A model generated the notes under the pieces. It saw nothing but the letters and a program-made list of their open reading frames with translations, ran no database searches and was not told where the DNA came from. Below, piece after piece: positions 8,578-15,775 of a stretch of 64,000 nt of DNA. Within the stretch, counting starts at the first letter, position 1. Every line of letters begins with the position of its first letter. The position numbers were made by a program, and so were the translations under genes. This DNA is from Methylovorus menthalis (GTDB lineage: Bacteria; Pseudomonadota; Gammaproteobacteria; Burkholderiales; Methylophilaceae). The stretch covers positions 62,001-126,000 of the forward strand of contig NZ_JAJAQH010000005.1 of the NCBI RefSeq assembly GCF_020523625.1. Direction: 5' to 3'.

Positions 8578-11031
8578 TTAGAAACGCAGTGTCAGCGATA
8601 CGCCAGCGGTACGGGGCGCGCCATAGATGGCGGTGGAACCGGTTGCAGGCGTAGCTGGCAGAGCATGCGCCAGGTATTCCTTGTCAAACAGGTTGTTCAC
8701 ATACCCGGTAATGGCCAAGCGATCACCCTTACTGCTCCAGGTGACGCGCGCATTGACGATGGAGTAGCCATCCTGGCTCAGCAGTTTGTAATATGTGTTC
8801 TGCGCGGTGTTCTGCGCATTCACAAAGTAATACTGCTCGCTGGTGTAGCGCCAATCCAGGCTGGTCACGATCTTGTTGTCGTTCGCCAATGGAATGCGAT
8901 AGTTGGCCGATAGCAAGGTGTTGAGGTTGGGGGTACGTACCAGGTCGTTGCCGTTGTAGTTGGTGGTGCTGTTTTGTACCTGCAACTTGTCAAACTCGCT
9001 CGACTGCAAGCCGATATTGCCAATCAGGCGCAGATTGCTGGTAGGCAATGCTTCCACTTCAAACTCCGCGCCCTTTACCGTCGCGCTGTCTGCATTCTGC
9101 AGGTACGACACGGTGGTGGTGGCGCCAGGTGGTAGACCCACCACGTTGACTTGCACATCCTTGTAGTCGTAGTAGAACAGGGTCGTGTTGAAGTTAAGGC
9201 GGCCATTTAACCACTCGGACTTGTAGCCGATTTCATAGGCATCCAGTTTTTCCGGCTTTACCGTGTTCAGTGCAGCTGTCGCTGTCGCGGCCGTGTTAAA
9301 GCCGCCAGACTTTTCACCGTGCGCATACTTGAAGAAAGTGCGGCTGGTGTCGCTGATCTTGTATTCCGGCGTGAAATCGTAGGTGAAGGAGTTCCAGCGT
9401 TTTTCCTGATGCGCATCGAAATTGGTCACGAGGCCCGTTGGGTTGTTGTAGCTGCCGATGTAACTATCCCACCATTGGCCGAGGTTGCCCCAGCTGGCGG
9501 CGGTAATGCCAGCGCCCGAGGCCGAGCGGCGGCTGATATCCACTTCTTTCTTCTCGGTAGACCAGCGGGCACCCAAGGTGGTCTTGAATGCCTCGGTCCA
9601 GTTGTAGGTGGTGCTGCCAAACAACGCAAAGCTGGAAGCCTTGTGGTCGTAATCGGTATAGCTGAAGTTGTTCAGCGCATTGGTGCTGGTGCCGATAAAC
9701 GCAGGCACGCTGCCATTCGGTAAACGGGCGGCGGCGCTGTAGGAGTTGATGTCCTCCTTGAAAAAATGCACGCCCGACAGCCAGTTCCATCGGTCTTCAC
9801 GTGGTGACGCGAAGCGGAACTCCTGCGAGTACTGCTTGCTGTCGGCCTTGGTGTAGCCTCGTGACAATTCCAGCGCGCTATTGTCGGCGTCGTTCAGCAC
9901 GGTTTGGTCCCAGTCTTCGTATGCCGAGATCGAAGTAAGCGAGTACTTGCCCAAGTCCCATTTCAGGGTCAGCGATGCGCCGTTCTGTGTCGAGTCGCCG
10001 CTGTTTTCGGCATTCGAGCTCACATCCTTGCGGCTAGTGCTGGGCACATAACCAAAGCGGAAAGCGCCACCCGGGCCAGCTCCAATGATGGTCTGAATGC
10101 TGCCATCGGTCGTATAGTCCCGACGGTGCACATTAAGCAGGGCTTCCAAGTTATCGGTCAGCTGAAACAGCAATTGACCACGCACGGCGGTGTCCTTTAT
10201 CGATCCATCACGTTGGCCGGTGAACTGGTTACGGAAATAGCCGTCACGGTCCTGATCATAGAAAGACAAACGGCCCGCCACGCGCTCGCTGACAATTTCG
10301 CCACCTACTGCCCCTTCAAAAATACGCGAGCCATAGTTGCCGATATCGGCTTTTACATAATTTTCACCGGTATTGAACGAAGGCTTCTTGCTGATGATAT
10401 TCACCGCGCCGCCGGTGGTGTTCTTGCCCCACAGGGTGCCTTGCGGGCCACGCAGAACTTCCACCCGATCCAGGTCAAACAGCGGGAAGCCGCTAGCGGT
10501 GGCATTGCTGATGTACACATCATCCAGGTAGATACCTACCGGGCTGGCCATGTCGATCTGTTGCTGGCCGGAACCCACACCGCGAATCCACCAGCGGGGG
10601 CGACCATTGAACTGCGTATTGGCAGACGCATTGGGTACGTAGTTGAGTACCTCACCTGCGGATTTGCCTATCCCCTTGTCCTGCAGTTCCTTGCCGCTTA
10701 ATACAGTAATGGCGGTGGGCACCTTTTGAGCCGTTTCTTCACGTTTGTTGGCAGTTACTACCACACTGCCCAGTGAGGCTTCGCTTTCACCCTGGTTGTT
10801 CACTGCGGCTGGCTGGGCAACCGTCGCGTTGGTACTGGTGTCGGTCGTCGCGGCTTCGGACGATGTGGTCTGTGCGGCAGATGCGTCATTGGACGATGCG
10901 TTTCCGGCGGCATAGGCCTGACTGATGACCAGGCTGCCGATGAAGACGCTGCTTACTGCACGCAGTAAAGGTTTAACGATAAAGCGCGCTTGCGCTGGCT
11001 GATCTGATGAGCTGCTTGTTGTTATGGGCAT
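8578..11031 (-). CDS. TonB-dependent outer-membrane receptor (organosulfur island)
   Basis: A protein of 817 aa starting at 11031, where AGGAAC precedes the ATG; an upstream ATG at 11070 lacks a site. A long N-terminal leader is followed by a Ser/Ala/Thr-rich linker. The TonB box region reads SLGSVVVTANKREE, the plug contains GIYLDDVYI and VEVLRGPQGTLWGKN, and the protein ends in a beta-barrel with a terminal Phe (SLTLRF). It imports a substrate into the periplasm using TonB energy; the ExbD tail at the start of the window may belong to that system. It has its own sigma-54-type promoter and heads an operon with a two-gene ABC transporter. A sulfate ester, sulfonate or a metal chelate are all possible substrates; context favours an organosulfur compound. 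Confidence 0.88.
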   Translation of the reverse strand: MPITTSSSSDQPAQARFIVKPLLRAVSSVFIGSLVISQAYAAGNASSNDASAAQTTSSEAATTDTSTNATVAQPAAVNNQGESEASLGSVVVTANKREETAQKVPTAITVLSGKELQDKGIGKSAGEVLNYVPNASANTQFNGRPRWWIRGVGSGQQQIDMASPVGIYLDDVYISNATASGFPLFDLDRVEVLRGPQGTLWGKNTTGGAVNIISKKPSFNTGENYVKADIGNYGSRIFEGAVGGEIVSERVAGRLSFYDQDRDGYFRNQFTGQRDGSIKDTAVRGQLLFQLTDNLEALLNVHRRDYTTDGSIQTIIGAGPGGAFRFGYVPSTSRKDVSSNAENSGDSTQNGASLTLKWDLGKYSLTSISAYEDWDQTVLNDADNSALELSRGYTKADSKQYSQEFRFASPREDRWNWLSGVHFFKEDINSYSAAARLPNGSVPAFIGTSTNALNNFSYTDYDHKASSFALFGSTTYNWTEAFKTTLGARWSTEKKEVDISRRSASGAGITAASWGNLGQWWDSYIGSYNNPTGLVTNFDAHQEKRWNSFTYDFTPEYKISDTSRTFFKYAHGEKSGGFNTAATATAALNTVKPEKLDAYEIGYKSEWLNGRLNFNTTLFYYDYKDVQVNVVGLPPGATTTVSYLQNADSATVKGAEFEVEALPTSNLRLIGNIGLQSSEFDKLQVQNSTTNYNGNDLVRTPNLNTLLSANYRIPLANDNKIVTSLDWRYTSEQYYFVNAQNTAQNTYYKLLSQDGYSIVNARVTWSSKGDRLAITGYVNNLFDKEYLAHALPATPATGSTAIYGAPRTAGVSLTLRF

Positions 11032-11077
11032 GTTGGTTCCTGTTGAATGCAAATAAATAAACGACGACATGGGCTAG

Positions 11078-11094
11078 CGCAGAATCTGTGCCAG
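11078..11094 (-). promoter_or_regulatory. Sigma-54-type promoter for the TonB receptor operon
   Basis: The minus strand reads TGGCACAGATTCTGC, with GG-N10-GC spacing and a full TGGCAC element. The predicted start is about 35 nt upstream of the receptor ATG at 11031. Confidence 0.6.
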
Positions 11095-11457
11095 TGATGA
11101 TTGGCGCTCTCGAATTAACGCTAACTGATTGTTGTAAAAAGATTTAAATTTGATGCTGTGTGGTTGCTGTCCGGCGGCTGCTGTTTTTGCAGCAACAATT
11201 TCTGGTGGGGCTGTTGCGTCTACTGTTGGCAGGGCAACAACAGCTCGCTACCCGTATGCGCGAAAGTCAGGTCAGGAAATAATGCGCGCTGTTGCTCCAG
11301 CATCAGCGTTGATGGCTGAAGTGTTGCGTGTGGTACAAGCCCGTGGAGTGAGCGCGAGTGAATAGCGATAAAAAATGAAGGAAGAAAGATAGCTAAAACA
11401 AGCTAATCGATTGAAAAATAAGAGATAGCTTTTGCGCAGCCATGGGAATGCCATGCG

Positions 11458-11474
11458 CTGGCACAGGCATTGCC
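11458..11474 (+). promoter_or_regulatory. Sigma-54-type promoter for the aldolase-like operon
   Basis: CTGGCACAGGCATTGCC matches TGGCAC-N5-TTGC with GG-N10-GC spacing, the best such site in the window. It is about 60 bp upstream of the ATG at 11535. Confidence 0.65.
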
Positions 11475-11534
11475 AATGCATAGGGGTCTGGCTATCAAGC
11501 CATTAACTGAAACCTCTTATTTAAGGAGACCCTG

Positions 11535-12227
11535 ATGTCGAACCCGCTTTCCGAGATTGACCTGATTTCGTACGTGGAAGATGCCAAGGCCGATGCCATT
11601 CATGCCTTTGGCATACTGAGCCGCAACGGTACCTTGTCTGCCAGTCTGACTTACCATGTCACCCACCTGGTGCCTGGGCACGATAAATTGCTGCATATCC
11701 GCTTCCCAGGCGGCCTGGCGCGTGATCAGTCGCCCAGCATCGCCATTACCGAGTTCTCCAAGCATCCCGACCATATCTTGCGTGAATCCCGACTGGACGC
11801 CGATACCGTCATCCATGCCCATACCAACTTCCTGTCGGCGTGGTCGCTGGCGCACAAGCCGTTTCCGATTTTGTATGTGGCCGCTGCCCGCCATCTGGCA
11901 GCCCGCGAGATTCCCAATCATCTTGATCGTACGCGCAGTGTTTACGATGTCATCAAGGAGCGGCTCGACCAGCATCCCGAACTGGCACCGCCGCCAGCAT
12001 TGCTGGAATCGAATGGTGGCGCCAATTTCTGGGGCAAGGGGATTATCAAAACCTCGGAGTTGATCCTGTTTATTGAGGAGGCCGCGCGCTATCAGGCGAT
12101 TGCCGAGCAGATCGGCGGCGCACAGCTGTATACCCCCGGGGCGCTGGAGTTGCAGTGGCAGCGTACTGGCCTGCTGGATAAAGCCAAGTCCTATACCGGG
12201 CGCTATCTGGCCGATATCGCTGGCTAA
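11535..12227 (+). CDS. Divergent class II aldolase/adducin-like protein
   Basis: A 230-aa cytosolic protein with the class II aldolase outline. It has an N-terminal SRNGTLSASLTYHV stretch, a central metal-binding VIHAHTNFLSAW with the His-X-His pair near residues 95-97, and a C-terminal helix after NGGANFWGKGI. In active members the third zinc ligand is the His of an 'NHG' turn; here that place reads NGG. The usual catalytic Glu in the 'PS-E' segment is also not evident. It may therefore catalyse something other than aldol cleavage, or not bind zinc normally. AAGGAG precedes the start, and a strong sigma-54-type promoter lies upstream. Its link with the nitroreductase-like and monooxygenase genes suggests a role in handling a carbon skeleton after desulfonation. 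Confidence 0.65.
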   Translation: MSNPLSEIDLISYVEDAKADAIHAFGILSRNGTLSASLTYHVTHLVPGHDKLLHIRFPGGLARDQSPSIAITEFSKHPDHILRESRLDADTVIHAHTNFLSAWSLAHKPFPILYVAAARHLAAREIPNHLDRTRSVYDVIKERLDQHPELAPPPALLESNGGANFWGKGIIKTSELILFIEEAARYQAIAEQIGGAQLYTPGALELQWQRTGLLDKAKSYTGRYLADIAG

Positions 12228-12290
12228 GTGCGGGGCCGGAGGCACACGCTCTGGCCCGTCATACACCTTGATAAGCATGAGAACAAGCAC

Positions 12291-12890
12291 ATGAGTAATT
12301 CCCGCAGTTCGACCTACCCGATTGAACCGGTTTTCCTGCAGCGCTGGTCGCCGCGCGCATTCACAGGCGAGGCTATCTCCGAAGATATCTTGTTGGCTCT
12401 GGTCGAGGCGGCGCGCTGGGCGCCCTCGGCCAATAATGCTCAGCCCTGGCGTTTTATATATCTGCTGCCGGATTCGCCGGATTGGCAGGCGCTGCTGAAT
12501 ACCCTGAATGAGAATAACCGGCGCTGGGCACCGCAGGCTTCGGCATTTCTGGTCCTGCTTTCCAAGACGACGCATATACGCCCTGGCGCCAGTGAGCCTA
12601 CCCATCTTTATAGCCATTCGCTGGATGCTGGTGCCGCCTGGGCTTATCTGGCCTTGCAGGCCGAGGCCAGCGGCTGGAGCACCCATCCGATCGGCGGCTA
12701 TGATCGTGCGGCCTTGCAGGTATTGCTCGGGGTGCCAGAGGACTATCAGCTGGAAACGCTGGTCGCGGTGGGCAAAAGGGGGCCTGCCGATGGTTTGCCA
12801 GACGATCTGCGCAGCCGGGAGCAACCCACGCCGCGCCGTCCACTGACGGAGATCGTGACCAAAGATCGCTTCAGCTTTCCCACGACCTAG
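12291..12890 (+). CDS. Nitroreductase-family flavoprotein
   Basis: A 199-aa FMN-dependent oxidoreductase. Family signs are RWSPRAFTGEAIS near residue 18, then WAPSANNAQPWRF near 40, and a C-terminal VAVGKRG. The ATG at 12291 is preferred to an upstream in-frame start because it gives the normal N-terminus (two residues of Ser/Asn then PIEPVFLQRWSPR). These proteins reduce nitro groups, quinones or enones, or dehalogenate, using NAD(P)H. Next to two monooxygenases of the two-component type, it might supply reduced flavin, although the dedicated SsuE/DszD flavin reductases belong to other families. It probably shares the transcript of the aldolase-like gene 63 bp upstream. Confidence 0.8.
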   Translation: MSNSRSSTYPIEPVFLQRWSPRAFTGEAISEDILLALVEAARWAPSANNAQPWRFIYLLPDSPDWQALLNTLNENNRRWAPQASAFLVLLSKTTHIRPGASEPTHLYSHSLDAGAAWAYLALQAEASGWSTHPIGGYDRAALQVLLGVPEDYQLETLVAVGKRGPADGLPDDLRSREQPTPRRPLTEIVTKDRFSFPTT

Positions 12891-12926
12891 CGTGAACAGG
12901 CCTGGCCAACGCGACAGTTGGTCAGG

Positions 12927-12978
12927 CAACAGTCCGTTGTTGTAGCAGCAGCTGGCGTGTTGCCACAGCACCAGCTGC
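12927..12978. promoter_or_regulatory. Inverted repeats upstream of the monooxygenase operon
   Basis: CAACA-N6-TGTTG at 12927-12942 and GCAGCTGG/CCAGCTGC at 12948-12955 and 12971-12978. They lie 70-120 bp upstream of a sigma-54-type promoter, the usual distance for activator sites, and resemble the TGTTG-N6-CAACA repeat at 11224-11239. Confidence 0.35.
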
Positions 12979-13047
12979 CCACGCACTGCTGATTTTAAAA
13001 CAGTAATAAGTTCATGGTTTTTATGTGTTTTTATTGGCGTGCGAGGG

Positions 13048-13064
13048 CGGGCACGCATCCTGCA
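13048..13064 (+). promoter_or_regulatory. Sigma-54-type promoter for the monooxygenase operon
   Basis: CGGGCACGCATCCTGCA has GG-N10-GC spacing and GGCACG in the upstream element. The predicted start falls about 37 nt before the ATG at 13112. Confidence 0.5.
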
Positions 13065-13111
13065 ATATCCAGTTGTCGACCATAGCGTCAACTTTTAATA
13101 AGGAAACCGAC

Positions 13112-14173
13112 ATGACTATCCAGTTTTACTGGCACGTGCCTACGCGCGGCGATGGGCGTTTGGCGGACGCTGCCGTCAAGCTGCGCGGCGAGCGTAACGA
13201 TGAGCAACCCTATTTCACGGCAGGCGTGACGGACCCGCGTGGCCGCAAATTCAATTATTACGATCATCTGCATCAGATTGGCAAGGCGGCGGAGCTGGCA
13301 GGATTTGATGGCTTGTTGGTGCCCAACGACCCGGAGGGCGAAGAGTCCTGGATCGTGGCCGGCTATCTGACGCGCAATACACGCCGCGTCAAGGTATTGG
13401 CTACGTTTGATTCCGCACGAGGTTCTGCCGTGTATGCCGCCAAAAATGCCGTGAGTTACCAGCGCTTCAGCAATGGACGTTTTGCCTGGCAGATTGCCAC
13501 ATCGGCGAATGTGGCAGAGCGCCGTGCCAATGGTGATTTTATTGAAGATGCGGATATTCCACAGCGCACCGAGGAGTTTGTGACGGTGGCGCGGCATGTC
13601 ATCACCGAGACAGGCTATAGCTTCAAGGGACGTTTTTTTGAAGTGCTCGAAGGCGGTTTCAAAGGCCCGCTTTCCGGCCAGGCGGTGCCGCAGGTTTTCC
13701 TGACCGGGCAGACCGAGGCTGATCTTGCGGTATCGGCCAAGCTGGCTGATGTACATGTGTTTGAGGCGCTGCCACTGGCGGATTTGCAACCATATCTTGA
13801 GCGCTTGCAGGAGCTCTCCGCCAAGGCCGGCCGGCCGGTGCAGGCGGCGTTGCGCATTGATCTGCTGGTGCGCGAAACCGCCGCAGAGGCCGTGCACGAT
13901 GCCGCGCGTCAGGCGCGGCAGCAAGGGCAAACGGCGCTGCCAGACAAAGCCGGTCTGTGGGCTTTGCAAACGCCGGGGGCAGGCGCGGCACGCGCCACCC
14001 TGGTAGGCGATGCCGATCAGGTCACTGCTGCCCTGGAAGAGTATGCCTCTGCCGGCATTACCGTGTTCCAGCTGGGCGCTGTGCCCGCGCTGGAAGAAGC
14101 TTACCGCATAGGCGAACAGGTGCTGCCCGCCCTGCGTGCACGCCTTGGTTTATCTCAACAACAGGCCGCCTAA
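13112..14173 (+). CDS. SsuD-family flavin-dependent monooxygenase (LLM class), 353 aa
   Basis: TIM-barrel flavin monooxygenase of the bacterial-luciferase class that uses reduced FMN and oxygen to cleave C-S bonds in sulfonates and sulfones. The start ATG at 13112 has an AAGGAA site. Family signs are the N-terminal FYWHVPTRGDGR, the barrel strand GFDGLLVPNDP, the VSYQRFSNGRFAWQI block, and the C-terminal ITVFQLGAVPALEEAYRIGE. At 353 aa it is near the SsuD length. It is related to, but clearly different from, the next gene. It has no flavin-reductase domain, so it needs a partner reductase; none of the SsuE type is visible nearby. The substrate is not known. Confidence 0.85.
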   Translation: MTIQFYWHVPTRGDGRLADAAVKLRGERNDEQPYFTAGVTDPRGRKFNYYDHLHQIGKAAELAGFDGLLVPNDPEGEESWIVAGYLTRNTRRVKVLATFDSARGSAVYAAKNAVSYQRFSNGRFAWQIATSANVAERRANGDFIEDADIPQRTEEFVTVARHVITETGYSFKGRFFEVLEGGFKGPLSGQAVPQVFLTGQTEADLAVSAKLADVHVFEALPLADLQPYLERLQELSAKAGRPVQAALRIDLLVRETAAEAVHDAARQARQQGQTALPDKAGLWALQTPGAGAARATLVGDADQVTAALEEYASAGITVFQLGAVPALEEAYRIGEQVLPALRARLGLSQQQAA

Positions 14174-14183
14174 GGAGACGATG

Positions 14184-15356
14184 ATGGCGATTGATATTTT
14201 CTGGCGTATTCCTACGCATGGCGAGCCCAGCTCGCTTCGCAACAAACTTCACCATCGTGGCGATTGGTCGCAGCAGGAGGGTGATCACATTGTGCATCGC
14301 GGTCTTGCAGGCGGCGGTGGCGATGGTTTCAATAGCCTGGACTACATTGCCGAAGTGGCACGCGCAGCTGAAATCTCCGGCTTCCATGGTGGCTTGATTC
14401 CCTCATTCCCCATGACCGATGAGCCTTGGGCGATTTCGTCTTTCCTCGCGCGCGAAACCAGCACGTTCCGCTTCATGATCGCCTTTCAGCCGGGCTTCCT
14501 CAATCCGGTGACGGCCGCCCGCATGACGGCCAGTCTGCAACGCGCCAGCAATGGGCGTGGACTGTTCAACATCATCACTGGTGGCGGTGGTCCAGCCCAG
14601 CTGTGGTGGGGCGATGTGGCGCCGCATGATGACCGTTACGCGCGGACAACCGAGTTCTTGGATGTGCTGCGCAGCTTGTGGAAAGGTGGCAGCTACTCCC
14701 ATCAAGGCAAGTTCTACCAGCTGGAAAATGCGGCGCTGCCAGAACAGTTGCTGGGGCAGGATTTCCCGGAAATCTATTTTTCCGGTTCATCGGATGCTGC
14801 CTTGGTCTCTGCCTCCCAGCACGCTGACTTTTATCTCTCCTGGCTGGAGCCTTTTGACCAGCTCAAGGAGAAGTTTGACAAGGTAAAAGAGAAAACCGAC
14901 AAGCTGGGTCGCAAGGTCAAATGCGCTGTGCGGGTGGATATCGTGGCACGCGCCACGGAAGAAGAAGCCTGGCGCGAAGTCCGCCGTGGCTTTGAAAACC
15001 TGAGTGATGCCGACAAAGACCGCTATGCGCGCTTTGCCCAGCAGACAGGGGATTCGGTCGGCGCCAACCGGCAGCGCAGCAATGCCCCGAAGAATCTGGA
15101 CAATTACCAGGACTTTATCCTGCACCCTAACGTCTGGTCCGGCTTCAGCCTGCTGCGTGGCGGGCAGACCAACGGTATTGTCGGCAGCTACGAGCAGGTT
15201 GCCGAGCGGCTGGATGATCTGGTGAGACTGGGTGCCGATTCTTTTATTCTCGCCAGCACGCCACATCTGGAAGAAGCTTACCGGGTGGGCGAAGAGGTGC
15301 TGCCGCTGGTACAAGGCCATAGTGCCAGAAACTCGGTATTGCGCGCCGTAGGCTGA
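14184..15356 (+). CDS. SsuD-family flavin-dependent monooxygenase (LLM class), 390 aa
   Basis: Second luciferase-class monooxygenase, closer to SsuD in layout. It has FWRIPTHGEP at the start, LQRASNGRGLFNIITGGGG near residue 130, IYFSGSSDAALVSASQHAD near 200, the DSVGANRQRS segment corresponding to the conserved Arg region of SsuD, and ADSFILASTPHLEEAYRVGE near the end. Two ATGs lie side by side at 14181 and 14184; the second is preferred because AAGGAG is then six bases away. The SsuD active-site Cys ('RSCEDAW') is not kept here (FPMTDEPW). It follows the sister gene by 10 bp, so the two are co-expressed and may act on different sulfonates or on successive steps. Confidence 0.87.
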   Translation: MAIDIFWRIPTHGEPSSLRNKLHHRGDWSQQEGDHIVHRGLAGGGGDGFNSLDYIAEVARAAEISGFHGGLIPSFPMTDEPWAISSFLARETSTFRFMIAFQPGFLNPVTAARMTASLQRASNGRGLFNIITGGGGPAQLWWGDVAPHDDRYARTTEFLDVLRSLWKGGSYSHQGKFYQLENAALPEQLLGQDFPEIYFSGSSDAALVSASQHADFYLSWLEPFDQLKEKFDKVKEKTDKLGRKVKCAVRVDIVARATEEEAWREVRRGFENLSDADKDRYARFAQQTGDSVGANRQRSNAPKNLDNYQDFILHPNVWSGFSLLRGGQTNGIVGSYEQVAERLDDLVRLGADSFILASTPHLEEAYRVGEEVLPLVQGHSARNSVLRAVG

Positions 15357-15421
15357 TAGTCTGCGGCAGGCAGTGTGGAGATATTGTTCTCTGAACCATA
15401 AACATGCCCTGAACAATCAAT

Positions 15422-15448
15422 AAAGCCCAGTCTAGACTGGGCTTTTTG
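15422..15448. terminator. Rho-independent terminator
   Basis: AAAGCCCAGTCTAGACTGGGCTTTTT forms a perfect stem ending in T's, 65 bp after the second monooxygenase stop. Confidence 0.85.
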
Positions 15449-15775
15449 CTGGGAGCAGCGGTTATATGTTGGTGCTTTGGCGGTGTTGCAGAACTTTCAG
15501 GTTATGCAACATCCACATCTCACCATCACATGTGGTGTTATCTGAGCGCTTGGGATATTTTTCTGTTTAGTTAAGTAACTAGATCAGCATTCCGGGGTCT
15601 GAACAAGTGAAGGTTGGCTGATGGATATCAGCCACGGTGTTCCCCCCGGTGAGCATGCGGAGTGACAAGTCATGTTTCTTGGTCGCTATCTGTGCTTCCG
15701 TCTTTGTTGTGGCGTTGTGCCACAACGCTTTTTAGTCCTTTTTTTAGTCCGCATTTAGTGCATGATGAAGTCTCT
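15449..15775. other. Intergenic region, no gene seen
   Basis: About 330 bp between the terminator and the likely GGDEF start. I see only a weak CCACAT/ATGTGG hairpin near 15511-15533. An in-frame GTG at 15662 could extend the GGDEF protein by 38 residues, but that extension is hydrophobic and unlike the family. Confidence 0.4.

Larger units (their letters stand above)
11032..11534. other. Divergent regulatory region between receptor and aldolase-like operons
   Basis: About 500 bp with no convincing gene. It contains two opposed sigma-54-type promoters, at 11078-11094 (minus) and 11458-11474 (plus). Between them is a block rich in TTGCTG/CAGCAA and TGTTG/CAACA inverted repeats: GTTGCTG at 11163-11169 with CAGCAAC at 11190-11196, and TGTTG-N6-CAACA at 11224-11239. 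These could be binding sites for an enhancer-binding activator serving both directions; this is an inference. Confidence 0.5.

Noticed and set aside
11150-11365. 71-codon plus-strand reading frame in the receptor/aldolase gap
   Set aside because: No ribosome site, low-complexity composition, and it overlaps the repeat-rich regulatory block; no family likeness.
12291-12890. Calling the nitroreductase-like protein a second BluB
   Set aside because: It lacks the RRDMRHF and GRRTLPEMDLAS motifs that are present in the protein at 29281-29928.
11517-13091. 524-codon antisense reading frame over the aldolase-like and nitroreductase genes
   Set aside because: It mirrors real genes on the other strand with typical GC-rich shadow composition; the plus-strand proteins have clear families.
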